DNA of 9,867 nt from Mailhella massiliensis. Lineage in GTDB: Bacteria; Desulfobacterota; Desulfovibrionia; Desulfovibrionales; Desulfovibrionaceae. The DNA lies in contig NZ_DYZA01000070.1 of NCBI RefSeq assembly GCF_020741395.1, positions 1 to 9,867 of the forward strand. The letters run 5' to 3'. Each line of letters begins with the position of its first letter. Position 1 is the first letter of the stretch. Below the pieces are notes generated by a model, which did no database searches, was not told the origin of the DNA, and saw only the letters and a program-made list of their open reading frames with translations. Shown in pieces: positions 1 through 7,355 of this stretch. Position numbers and translations under genes: made by a program.

Positions 1-440
1 TGGGCGGCATAGACCTTGCCCCGGCCAGCGTGGAGCTTACCTACGGCCTGGAACGCCTGACCATGTACCTGCAGGGCGTGGAGTCGGTGTACGATATTAA
101 ATGGAACGACTCCATCACCTACGGCGACGTGTATCACCAGAACGAATACGAGCAGTCCTGCTATAATTTCGATCAGAGCGACGCCGCCATGCTGCTCCAG
201 CACTTCAACGACTATGAAAAGGAATGTCTGCGCCTTATCGACGCGAAGCTTCCTCTGCCCGCCTATGATTACTGCCTGAAGTGCTCCCATACGTTCAACC
301 TGCTGGATGCCCGTGGGGCCATTTCCATCACGGAGCGCGCCGGCTACATTGCCCGCGTGCGCACGCTTGCTTCCGGCGTGGCCCATCTTTATGCCGCCCA
401 GCGAGAAGCCATGGGTTATCCCATGCTGAAGAAGGGGTAA
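1..440 (+). CDS. glyQ: Glycyl-tRNA synthetase alpha subunit, 3' part (5' end outside window)
   Basis: This is the C-terminal part of the catalytic alpha subunit of the bacterial alpha2-beta2 glycyl-tRNA synthetase, a cytosolic class II enzyme that charges tRNA-Gly with glycine. The reading frame is open from base 3, and the first visible residues are GGIDLAPASVELTYGLERLT. Family landmarks are ITYGDVYHQNEYEQSCYNF, then a PLPAYDYCLKCSHTFNLLDA stretch, then the tail ISITERAGYIARVRTLA. The frame ends at TAA 438-440 with the tail AMGYPMLKKG, a normal C-terminus for GlyQ, so only the N-terminal half or so is missing. A GTG at base 30 is internal and is not the start. The glyS start codon follows after 3 bases, so the two subunits are almost certainly co-transcribed and probably translationally coupled. 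Confidence 0.96.
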   Translation, partial: GGIDLAPASVELTYGLERLTMYLQGVESVYDIKWNDSITYGDVYHQNEYEQSCYNFDQSDAAMLLQHFNDYEKECLRLIDAKLPLPAYDYCLKCSHTFNLLDARGAISITERAGYIARVRTLASGVAHLYAAQREAMGYPMLKKG

Positions 441-443
441 ACC

Positions 444-2540
444 ATGAGTCATTTTGTTCTTGAAATCGGCGTGGAAGAACTGCCCGCCCGTTTTCTTGCC
501 TCCCTTGAGCGTGAACTGCACGACCGCTTTGCCGCGCTTTTCGCGGAACACGGCCTGACCTGCGACGAACTTACCGTGGACACCACGCCCCGCCGTGCCG
601 TGCTCCATGCGCGGGGCCTCCTTTCTTCTACTCCCGTGCGCGAAGAAGTGGCCCTCGGCCCTTCGCTGAAGGCCGCCTACGATGCGGAAGGCAATCCCAC
701 CAAGGCCGCCATGGGCTTTGCCCGGGGACAGGGTGTGGACGTGGCCGACCTTTTTACTCAGGAAACGCCCAAGGGGGTATATGTGGCCGCCCGCAAGACA
801 GTGGGCGGCGTGTCTGCTTCCTCCATCATTGCGGAAGCCGCTCCTTCCATCATCGCTTCGCTCCCCTTCCCCAAGCGCATGCATTGGGGTGAGAGCCGCT
901 TCCTTTTCGCCCGCCCGCTGCGCTGGGTGGTGGCGCTCATGGATGCGGACGTGGTGCCTTTTTCCGTGGCGGAGGTAAATTCCGGCCGCATGACTACCGG
1001 CCACCGCGTACACGGCAAGGGCCCCTTTGAAGTGTCCTGCGCCGATGATTTCGACGCGATTCTTGCGGAAAAGTGCGGAGTCACCGTGTCCGGTGCGGCG
1101 CGCCGCAAGGCCGTGGTGGAAGGCGGCAACAGGCTTGCCGCTACCGTGAACGGCCGCGTACTGTGGAAGGAAGGCCTGCTCGACGAAGTGCAGGGACTGA
1201 GCGAACACCCTGTGCCCATTCTCGGGGATTTCGATCCCTCCTTCCTGGAGCTTCCCTCCATCGTGCTTCTGACCAGTATGGAAACGCATCAGAAGAGCTT
1301 CGGAGTGGAAAGCGAAGACGGCAGGCTTCTGCCTCATTTTCTCACTGTGTCCAATGTGGATTCCCTGGAGCCTGAGCTGGTGAAGAAGGGCTGGGAGCGC
1401 GTACTGCGCGCCCGCCTGGAAGACGCCCGCTTCTACTGGAATACCGACATGAAGGCTTCCTTCGAGGTGTGGAAGGAAAAGCTCGACCATGTCATTTTCC
1501 TTGGTCCTCTCGGTTCCATGGGCGACAAATGCCGCCGACTTTCCGAGCTGTGCCGCTGGCTTGCCTCTCATCCCGGCGTGACGCGCGCCTCATGTGTGAA
1601 CCCTGACTCCGCCGCCGTGGCCGGGCGCTGCGCCAAGGCGGATCTGGTTTCCCAGATGGTGGGTGAATTCGACACGCTCCAGGGTATCATGGGCGGCATC
1701 TACGGCCATAAGATGGGCCTTGACGACGCCGCGGCTGATGCCATTGCCGAACAGTACCTGCCTGCCGGGCCGGATACCCCTGTGCCCGCCACCGATCTCG
1801 GGGCGCTGCTTTCCATGGCCGACAAGGCGGATACTCTGGTCGGCTGCTTCGGCCTCGGCAATATCCCCACGGGTGCGGCCGATCCCTTCGCCCTTCGCCG
1901 CTGCGCCCTCGGTATTGCCCGCATACTCATGGAGAAGGGGTATCGCATCCCGGTGGAAGAATTCTTCGCCAAGGCACAGTCACTGTACCGTGACGATATC
2001 CGCTGGAAGTTGGAAAAGTCTGAAGCCCTTGCCAAGCTTGGCGAGTTCTTCGTGGGCCGTGTAAAGAACCTCTTCCTCACGCAAGGCAACGATACGCTTC
2101 TTGTGGAAGCGGTGATGAACGCCGGTTGCAGCGACGTGTGGGCTGCCTCCCGCCGCCTTGCCGCCCTTGTGGAGGAAAGCGTTAAGCCCGGCTTTGCCGA
2201 CAACGCGCAGACCTTCAAGCGCGTTGCCAACATCCTGCGCAAACAGGGGGCGGGCGCTCCTTGCACCTTCTCCCGTGAGCTTCTTGCGGAAGAGCCGGAA
2301 AAGGCCCTTGCCGACGCGCTGGACGCCATGGGTTCCCGTTTCGACGCACTCTGGGCAGAGGACCGCTTCGATGAGCTTCTGGCCCTTATGGACGGTGTGC
2401 GCCCCACGGTGGACGCCTTCTTCAACGGGGTCATGGTCATGGCGGAAGATGAGAAGATCCGCGCCAACCGTCTGGGCCTTCTGCAGGTTCTGCTTTCCCG
2501 TATGGGGAGGCTTGCCGATTTCTCGGCCCTGCAGATGTAG
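444..2540 (+). CDS. glyS: Glycyl-tRNA synthetase beta subunit
   Basis: This is the complete beta subunit (698 aa; the E. coli protein is about 689) of tetrameric glycyl-tRNA synthetase, needed for tRNA-Gly recognition and full activity with GlyQ. The N-terminus LEIGVEELPARFL (residues 6-18) is a family signature. Further landmarks are FPKRMHWGESRFLFARPLRW near 142-161, EHPVPILGDFDPSFLELPS near 254-272, TSMETHQKSFGV just after, and ARLEDARFYWN near 325. The HD-like segment ADLVSQMVGEFDTLQGIMGG lies near 400-419, and MADKADTLVGCFGLGNIPTG near 457-476. A DALR-type anticodon-binding region makes up roughly the last 110 residues. The ATG at 444 is preceded by a purine-rich AAGGGG inside the end of glyQ, which supports this start and coupling to glyQ. 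The stop is TAG 2538-2540. No truncation or missing block is visible. Confidence 0.97.
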   Translation: MSHFVLEIGVEELPARFLASLERELHDRFAALFAEHGLTCDELTVDTTPRRAVLHARGLLSSTPVREEVALGPSLKAAYDAEGNPTKAAMGFARGQGVDVADLFTQETPKGVYVAARKTVGGVSASSIIAEAAPSIIASLPFPKRMHWGESRFLFARPLRWVVALMDADVVPFSVAEVNSGRMTTGHRVHGKGPFEVSCADDFDAILAEKCGVTVSGAARRKAVVEGGNRLAATVNGRVLWKEGLLDEVQGLSEHPVPILGDFDPSFLELPSIVLLTSMETHQKSFGVESEDGRLLPHFLTVSNVDSLEPELVKKGWERVLRARLEDARFYWNTDMKASFEVWKEKLDHVIFLGPLGSMGDKCRRLSELCRWLASHPGVTRASCVNPDSAAVAGRCAKADLVSQMVGEFDTLQGIMGGIYGHKMGLDDAAADAIAEQYLPAGPDTPVPATDLGALLSMADKADTLVGCFGLGNIPTGAADPFALRRCALGIARILMEKGYRIPVEEFFAKAQSLYRDDIRWKLEKSEALAKLGEFFVGRVKNLFLTQGNDTLLVEAVMNAGCSDVWAASRRLAALVEESVKPGFADNAQTFKRVANILRKQGAGAPCTFSRELLAEEPEKALADALDAMGSRFDALWAEDRFDELLALMDGVRPTVDAFFNGVMVMAEDEKIRANRLGLLQVLLSRMGRLADFSALQM

Positions 2541-2555
2541 CGCGTTTTGACAGTC

Positions 2556-2593
2556 GTCCGCGCGGGGAAAAGTTTTTTTTCTCTGGCGCGGGC
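2556..2593 (+). terminator. Possible stem-loop after glyS
   Basis: GTCCGCGC (2556-2563) can pair with GCGCGGGC (2586-2593), including one G-U pair, giving an 8-bp stem. The loop itself contains GAAAA and a T8 run (2573-2580) that can pair internally. The T run sits inside the loop rather than after the stem, so this is not a textbook intrinsic terminator. It is the only candidate end structure for glyQS in the spacer. Confidence 0.3.
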
Positions 2594-2632
2594 TGTGGAA
2601 AAAAGCTATAGGGGGGGGAACACGCGCTCCCC

Positions 2633-2662
2633 TTGACAGAACGCGCCAAGACGCATAAGAAT
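2633..2662 (+). promoter_or_regulatory. Predicted sigma70-type promoter of rpsT
   Basis: A perfect -35 hexamer TTGACA (2633-2638) is followed 18 bases later by AAGAAT (2657-2662), which matches TATAAT at 4 of 6 positions. Transcription would start near 2669 and leave a leader of about 85-90 bases ahead of the rpsT GTG. A G8 tract lies 14 bases upstream of the -35. The exact -10 is an inference; the -35 is directly visible. Confidence 0.6.
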
Positions 2663-2755
2663 AACCGTTCTGGCAATAACGGACGGCCTTTTTGTACCGC
2701 CCGACAACGTATCGCATCACACCCCGATAAGGGGCTATCATTCTGGAGGATTCCC

Positions 2756-3022
2756 GTGGCTAATCATGCTTCCGCCATCAAGCGCCAAAAGCAGAGTGTC
2801 AAGCGCAATGCCCGCAACCGCGCCGCCCGTACCCGCATCAAGAATGTGGTGAAGGCCGTGCGCGCCGCTATTCAGAAGAACGACAAGGTCGCCGCTGAAG
2901 AAGCCCTGAAGACCGCTACTTCCACTGTGTCCAAGATTGCCGGCAAGGGCGTCATTCACTGGAAGAACGCTGCCCGCAAGGTTTCCCGCCTGACCAAGGC
3001 CGTCAACGCGCTGGACGCCTAA
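2756..3022 (+). CDS. rpsT: 30S ribosomal protein S20
   Basis: S20 binds 16S rRNA early in assembly of the small ribosomal subunit. The 88-residue product has the family length, the start (M)ANHASAIKRQKQSVKRNA, then RNRAARTRIKN, and the C-terminal helix with GVIHWKNAARKVSRLTKAV. It is strongly basic and helical, as expected. The start is GTG at 2756, with a strong GGAGGA ribosome binding site at 2745-2750, five bases away. The frame remains open upstream to a TTG at 2633, but that TTG lies inside the -35 element, and S20 proteins begin MANH/MANI, so the longer version is rejected. In E. coli S20 limits its own synthesis and uses a weak start codon. The non-ATG start here would fit similar control, but that is inference. 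It is a single-gene unit bounded by its own promoter and terminator. Confidence 0.97.
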   Translation: MANHASAIKRQKQSVKRNARNRAARTRIKNVVKAVRAAIQKNDKVAAEEALKTATSTVSKIAGKGVIHWKNAARKVSRLTKAVNALDA

Positions 3023-3047
3023 ATTTTCGTTTCTCAGGAAACGCCGG

Positions 3048-3077
3048 AAGGGAGAAAGCATGGGCTTCCTCCCTTTT
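3048..3077 (+). terminator. Intrinsic terminator of rpsT
   Basis: AAGGGAG (3048-3054) pairs with CTCCCTT (3069-3075). After a single A-C mismatch, AAGC (3056-3059) pairs with GCTT (3064-3067) around an ATGG loop. The stem runs directly into TTTT (3074-3077). It begins 26 bases after the rpsT stop codon and is the best terminator in the first half of the window. Confidence 0.8.
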
Positions 3078-3133
3078 GACGTTTAATCGTTCTGCGGAAA
3101 AAGATACGCTTGGGAGTATTTGTTCCTTCGGAA

Positions 3134-3149
3134 TGTGATCATGGTCATG
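3134..3149 (+). promoter_or_regulatory. CRP-family-like operator candidate
   Basis: TGTGA, six bases, then TCATG. The left half is a perfect CRP-type half site, and the right half matches TCACA at three of five positions. It lies about 330 bases upstream of the only Crp/Fnr-type gene in the window, whose recognition helix carries the R-E-x-x-x-R pattern that reads GTGA half sites. Autoregulation is possible, but a single imperfect site could be chance. Confidence 0.3.
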
Positions 3150-3413
3150 GTTTGGAATGGGGAAAGCCTTTATCATGCTACGCGAAACGATGGAGCGGCG
3201 TTTTTGAGGATATCTGTCCACCGGTCCTTTTTCTATCTGCCGGATACGACACGGGAAAAGAAAGGCAATGTCCGGCGAGACATGCACGGTGAATGTGCCG
3301 GTTCAAGAAATGCGGCTTTCGGCAAAGCGCTGACGGATGCGGAAACACAAAAGCCCGTAGACTGACGGAAAGGCGCCTTCCCTCCGTGCGGGAATGTCCG
3401 CTCCAGAGGCGTG

Positions 3414-3462
3414 CCCGGAGGAACAGGGTTCCGGGAAGGGCCGCTTTTTTGCGGGATTTTTT
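3414..3462 (+). promoter_or_regulatory. Hairpin and twin T-runs immediately upstream of the regulator (attenuator-like)
   Basis: CCCGGA (3414-3419) can pair with TCCGGG (3430-3435); alternatively GGAAC (3420-3424) pairs with GTTCC (3428-3432). Then CCGC (3441-3444) and GCGG (3451-3454) flank a T6 loop, followed by GA and a second T6 (3457-3462). The ribosome binding site AGGAG starts three bases later. The arrangement resembles a weak terminator or attenuator in the 5' leader, but the stems are short. Confidence 0.3.
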
Positions 3463-3475
3463 GCAGGAGCGGACT

Positions 3476-4168
3476 ATGCTGGAGAGTGGAGAAGCTCCCC
3501 GCGACATGCGGGAGAGGCTGGGAGTATGTTTCCCGGAACTGGGCGAGCAGGAGACGGAGAGGCTCGCGGCGGCCACGCGGCTTTCCTCCTATGCCAAGGG
3601 GGAGTGGATATGTGTGGAGGGGGGCGGCGCTGCCGTGACATGCTGGCTGCTTTCCGGCCATGTCGAGCTTCTGAAAGGCTCCATGGCGGGCAGGAATACC
3701 GTGCTGCATGTCGTGCGGCCGGGGCATTTTCTCGATCTCTACGGCGTATTCGGCGGGGGTGTGGCCTTTCTTTCCGCCCGGGCTCTTTCACTGTGCACAG
3801 TGCTTTCCATGGAAAACAGGGTGTTCCGCGCGCTCCTTGGGGAAAACATGGGCCTTGCCCAGCGCGTCATGCGGGCGCTTGCCGTGCGTCAGCGTATGTT
3901 CATCAATAAGATTGCGGTATCGCAGGGGAAGATTTCCGTCCGCCGTCGCGTGGCAGGCTGGCTCCTGCATAAGGCCCGCGTGGAAAAAAGTCTCGTGCTG
4001 GAAGAGGTCATCACGCGCGAGGTACTGGCGGGGCTTCTCGGGCTTTCGCGCGAGAGCCTGAGCCGCCAGCTCAGCCGCTTCGCGCAGGAAGGCATAATAC
4101 GCCTGGAACGCCGGGCCATTGTGCTGACGGACGAAGAAGCCCTGCGTCGCTGTCTCATGGAGGAATGA
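3476..4168 (+). CDS. Crp/Fnr-family transcriptional regulator
   Basis: This 230-residue protein has the two-domain layout of the Crp/Fnr family. The N-terminal cyclic-nucleotide-binding-type beta barrel spans about residues 20-115, with GEWICVEGGGA, LLSGHVELLK and VVRPGHFLDLYGVF visible. A long dimer helix follows at about 120-147, then a winged helix at 150-230. The recognition helix SRESLSRQLSRF (191-202) has R192, E193 and R197 in the CRP pattern for GTGA half sites, plus S196 as in FNR. The usual cAMP-contacting R-S pair of the phosphate cassette is not evident, and the N-terminal FNR cysteine cluster is absent. Cysteines occur singly at 18, 46, 56, 107 and 226. The ligand is therefore unknown; the HcpR-type nitrosative-stress regulators of sulfate reducers are one possibility. 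The ATG at 3476 is chosen because AGGAG (3465-3469) lies six bases upstream. Its stop overlaps the next gene's start, so the flavodoxin is a likely co-regulated partner or target. Confidence 0.88.
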   Translation: MLESGEAPRDMRERLGVCFPELGEQETERLAAATRLSSYAKGEWICVEGGGAAVTCWLLSGHVELLKGSMAGRNTVLHVVRPGHFLDLYGVFGGGVAFLSARALSLCTVLSMENRVFRALLGENMGLAQRVMRALAVRQRMFINKIAVSQGKISVRRRVAGWLLHKARVEKSLVLEEVITREVLAGLLGLSRESLSRQLSRFAQEGIIRLERRAIVLTDEEALRRCLMEE

Positions 4169-4683
4169 TGCGCGTCTGTGTCGTGTATTCTTCCCGCACG
4201 GGCAATACCCGCGTCGTGGGGGAGCACCTTGCCGGGTGCCTGCAACTTCCGCTCTTTCGCGTGCAGGATGCATCCACCGATTACGACTGCTTCATTCTCG
4301 GCTTCTGGACATGGCGCGGCGGGCCGGATGAGGCCATGGCTTCCTTCATGCGCCGTCTTTACGGGAAAAGCGTATTTTTTTTCGGCACCATGGTAGCCGG
4401 GCCGGATTCCGCCCTCGCCGAGCGCTGCGCGGAGCGCGCCCGGGCCTTGCTGGAAAAGGGAAGATGCCGTGTGCTCGGGCACTTTTTCTGCCGGGGAAAA
4501 ATGGATGAGAGGCAGCTTGAAAAAAGCACTCATCCGCTCACGCCGGAGCGTATGACCCGTATCCGCCTCGCCTCCACACACCCTGATGAATACGATCTGC
4601 GTTATGCGGAGCGCTGCGTGTGCGAGGCACTTTTTCCGGCCCGGAGTTTCTGTTCTGCGGAAAGGGGCGTGTCTGCGCCATAA
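4168..4683 (+). CDS. Flavodoxin family protein (Flavodoxin_3 type)
   Basis: This 171-residue protein is a probable FMN-binding electron carrier of the cytosol. The phosphate-binding loop SSRTGNT (residues 8-14) follows the first strand MRVCVVY. YDCFILGFWTWRGGPDEAM (39-57) and GKSVFFFGTMVAGPDSALAE (66-85) fit the later strands and FMN-side loops. The C-terminal block has GHFFCRGKMDE (104-114), HPLTPERMTRIRLASTHPDE (122-141) and a closing helix, which I recognise as the Flavodoxin_3 (PF12641) pattern rather than a classic long- or short-chain flavodoxin. Anaerobe proteins of this group include BilS of the bilirubin-reduction pathway, but no reductase gene is nearby, so no pathway is assigned. 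The start is ATG 4168, inside the TGATG junction with the regulator's stop (TGA 4166-4168), because GGAGG at 4159-4163 is better spaced for it than for ATG 4165. The tight coupling implies one operon with the Crp/Fnr gene. Confidence 0.85.
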   Translation: MRVCVVYSSRTGNTRVVGEHLAGCLQLPLFRVQDASTDYDCFILGFWTWRGGPDEAMASFMRRLYGKSVFFFGTMVAGPDSALAERCAERARALLEKGRCRVLGHFFCRGKMDERQLEKSTHPLTPERMTRIRLASTHPDEYDLRYAERCVCEALFPARSFCSAERGVSAP

Positions 4684-4802
4684 GCTTTTCCTCCGCGGCA
4701 GAAGGCGCTTTCGTTTTTCCGTGAGGTGGGGCAAAGGGAGGAACTGTCATAAGATAAGGGTGAGGCTGGGAAAAGGCCCGCCGTCCGACCTGAATCTCCC
4801 TC

Positions 4803-4830
4803 TTGAAAAATTCTTTTGTTCAGGCACAAT
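4803..4830 (+). promoter_or_regulatory. Predicted sigma70-type promoter of uvrB
   Basis: TTGAAA (4803-4808) and CACAAT (4825-4830) are separated by 16 bases, matching consensus at 5 of 6 and 4 of 6 positions. Transcription would begin near 4837, about 50 bases before the uvrB start codon and at the edge of a strong palindrome. The spacing and local AT-richness in GC-rich DNA make it credible. Confidence 0.55.
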
Positions 4831-4837
4831 GCGCCTT

Positions 4838-4860
4838 GCGCGGCGAAGCTTCGCCCGCGC
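4838..4860 (+). promoter_or_regulatory. Perfect palindrome at the predicted uvrB transcript start
   Basis: GGCGAAGCTTCGCC (4842-4855) is a perfect 14-base palindrome. It is extended by GCGC (4838-4841) and GCGC (4857-4860), with one bulged C at 4856. It sits at about +2 to +24 of the predicted transcript, so it could be an operator for a repressor or an mRNA 5' stem. It does not resemble the E. coli LexA box; whether it is an SOS element in this organism cannot be judged from sequence alone. Confidence 0.45.
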
Positions 4861-4887
4861 CCTTTCCTCACATACTGCGAGCATGCC

Positions 4888-6957
<2,070 letters not shown>

Positions 6958-6994
6958 CGGAGTTCCATGGCAGGGAAGGGCATTCCCATGAGGG

Positions 6995-7008
6995 CGCCTT
7001 TAAAGGCG
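6995..7008. repeat. 14-base perfect palindrome after uvrB
   Basis: CGCCTTTAAAGGCG is self-complementary and begins 37 bases after the uvrB stop. No T-run follows, so it is not a terminator by itself. It may be a protein-binding site or an mRNA 3' stem. Confidence 0.4.
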
Positions 7009-7097
7009 TGCGCATGTGGAATAGTGTGTTTCTTTTGCGTAAAGAACTTTGAAGGAACATTCGGCATTGATGCAGAAATTGCGTTCTTGTCGATATG

Positions 7098-7134
7098 AAA
7101 GTCGCCCTTTGATGCGCCCGCCGGGGCGGCTTTT
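7098..7134 (+). terminator. Terminator-like stem-loop downstream of uvrB
   Basis: AAAGTCGCCC (7098-7107) pairs with GGGCGGCTTT (7124-7133), giving 10 pairs including one U-G, and a final T follows. The loop is 16 bases and can itself form a shorter alternative stem, CGCCC (7115-7119) with GGGCG (7124-7128). The A-tract, GC stem and U-tract order is typical of an intrinsic terminator. It lies 140 bases after uvrB, so it may end a long uvrB 3' UTR or a small RNA. Confidence 0.55.
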
Positions 7135-7186
7135 CTCTCCCGGGAGAGTCGGGCGGGGACATGCGCAAGGCCTGCGGAAAGATACG

Positions 7187-7219
7187 GGGCGTTCTCATGC
7201 GGGAAAGAACGCCCGTTTT
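7187..7219 (+). terminator. Strong intrinsic terminator between uvrB and azlC
   Basis: GGGCGTTCT (7187-7195) pairs perfectly with AGAACGCCC (7206-7214) around a 10-base loop and is followed by GTTTTA. This nine-pair stem with a U-tail is the cleanest terminator in this spacer. It lies 230 bases beyond the uvrB stop. Confidence 0.7.
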
Positions 7220-7222
7220 ACA

Positions 7223-7253
7223 CGCGCCGGAAAAAGGGCGCGGAGATTTTTCC
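7223..7253 (+). promoter_or_regulatory. Two mutually exclusive hairpins, attenuator-like
   Basis: CGCGCC (7223-7228) can pair with GGCGCG (7237-7242), followed by GAGATTTTT, a terminator-like form. Alternatively GGAAAAA (7229-7235) pairs with TTTTTCC (7247-7253), which uses the T-tract and opens the first stem's loop. Competing folds of this kind occur in attenuators. Here they lie about 100 bases before azlC, but the biological role is inference and the regulatory input is unknown. Confidence 0.3.
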
Positions 7254-7355
7254 TTTGAAGGTGCGTCCGGAATGGTCTGTATGGAGGCATGGAGCCTCGG
7301 GACATTGCGGCAGGGTACGAAAAAAACGGCATAACGGTTCGGGGCATATCATTCC

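Larger units (their letters stand above)
3078..3475 (+). other. Gene-free leader region ahead of the Crp/Fnr gene
   Basis: This 398-base stretch holds no convincing gene; the short open frames have no good ribosome binding sites or recognisable products. It contains a CRP-like element (3134-3149), several short inverted repeats (for example the arms GGAA and CCTTCC around GGCGCC near 3367-3381), and a hairpin with two T6 runs just before the regulator's start (3414-3462). A TTGACG at 3076-3081 could be a -35, but only poor -10 matches follow it. I cannot name a promoter with confidence. Confidence 0.5.
6958..7355 (+). other. Gene-free, hairpin-rich spacer between uvrB and azlC
   Basis: This is 398 bases with no credible gene. 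It holds, in order, a GGGAA/TTCCC hairpin (6973-6987), the palindrome CGCCTTTAAAGGCG (6995-7008), a terminator-like stem (7098-7134), the palindrome CTCTCCCGGGAGAG (7135-7148), a second terminator (7187-7219), a third hairpin with competing folds (7223-7253), and a small GAGGC/GCCTC hairpin (7284-7298). A very weak promoter-like pair, TTGAAG (7255-7260) and TGTATG (7278-7283), could serve azlC. The density of structures suggests several transcript ends, or a small RNA, rather than simple spacer. Confidence 0.5.

Noticed and set aside
2665..2690. Terminator-like hairpin CCGTT/AACGG followed by T5 in the rpsT leader
   Set aside because: The stem is only five base pairs, the T-run is offset by several bases, and the hairpin would begin at or before the predicted transcript start.
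1700..2741. Two minus-strand open frames of about 255 residues opposite glyS
   Set aside because: They overlap the well-conserved 3' half of glyS, are rich in Arg/Ser/Ala typical of shadow frames, and resemble no family I know.
2633..2755. N-terminal extension of S20 from a TTG start
   Set aside because: The TTG is part of the -35 box. GTG 2756 has a strong Shine-Dalgarno sequence and gives the conserved MANH start.
3293..3475. N-terminal extension of the Crp/Fnr regulator
   Set aside because: The extra 61 residues are Arg-rich without family similarity. ATG 3476 with AGGAG at the right distance gives the usual family length.
4816..4887. N-terminal extension of UvrB
   Set aside because: The added residues overlap the promoter and palindrome and do not match UvrB proteins, which start close to the MPEQLFQLHSSF point.
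7281..7334. 17-codon leader peptide before azlC
   Set aside because: The frame ATG to TAA exists, but it has only two Leu codons and no Ile or Val, and its ribosome binding site is poor. It does not look like a branched-chain amino acid attenuation peptide.
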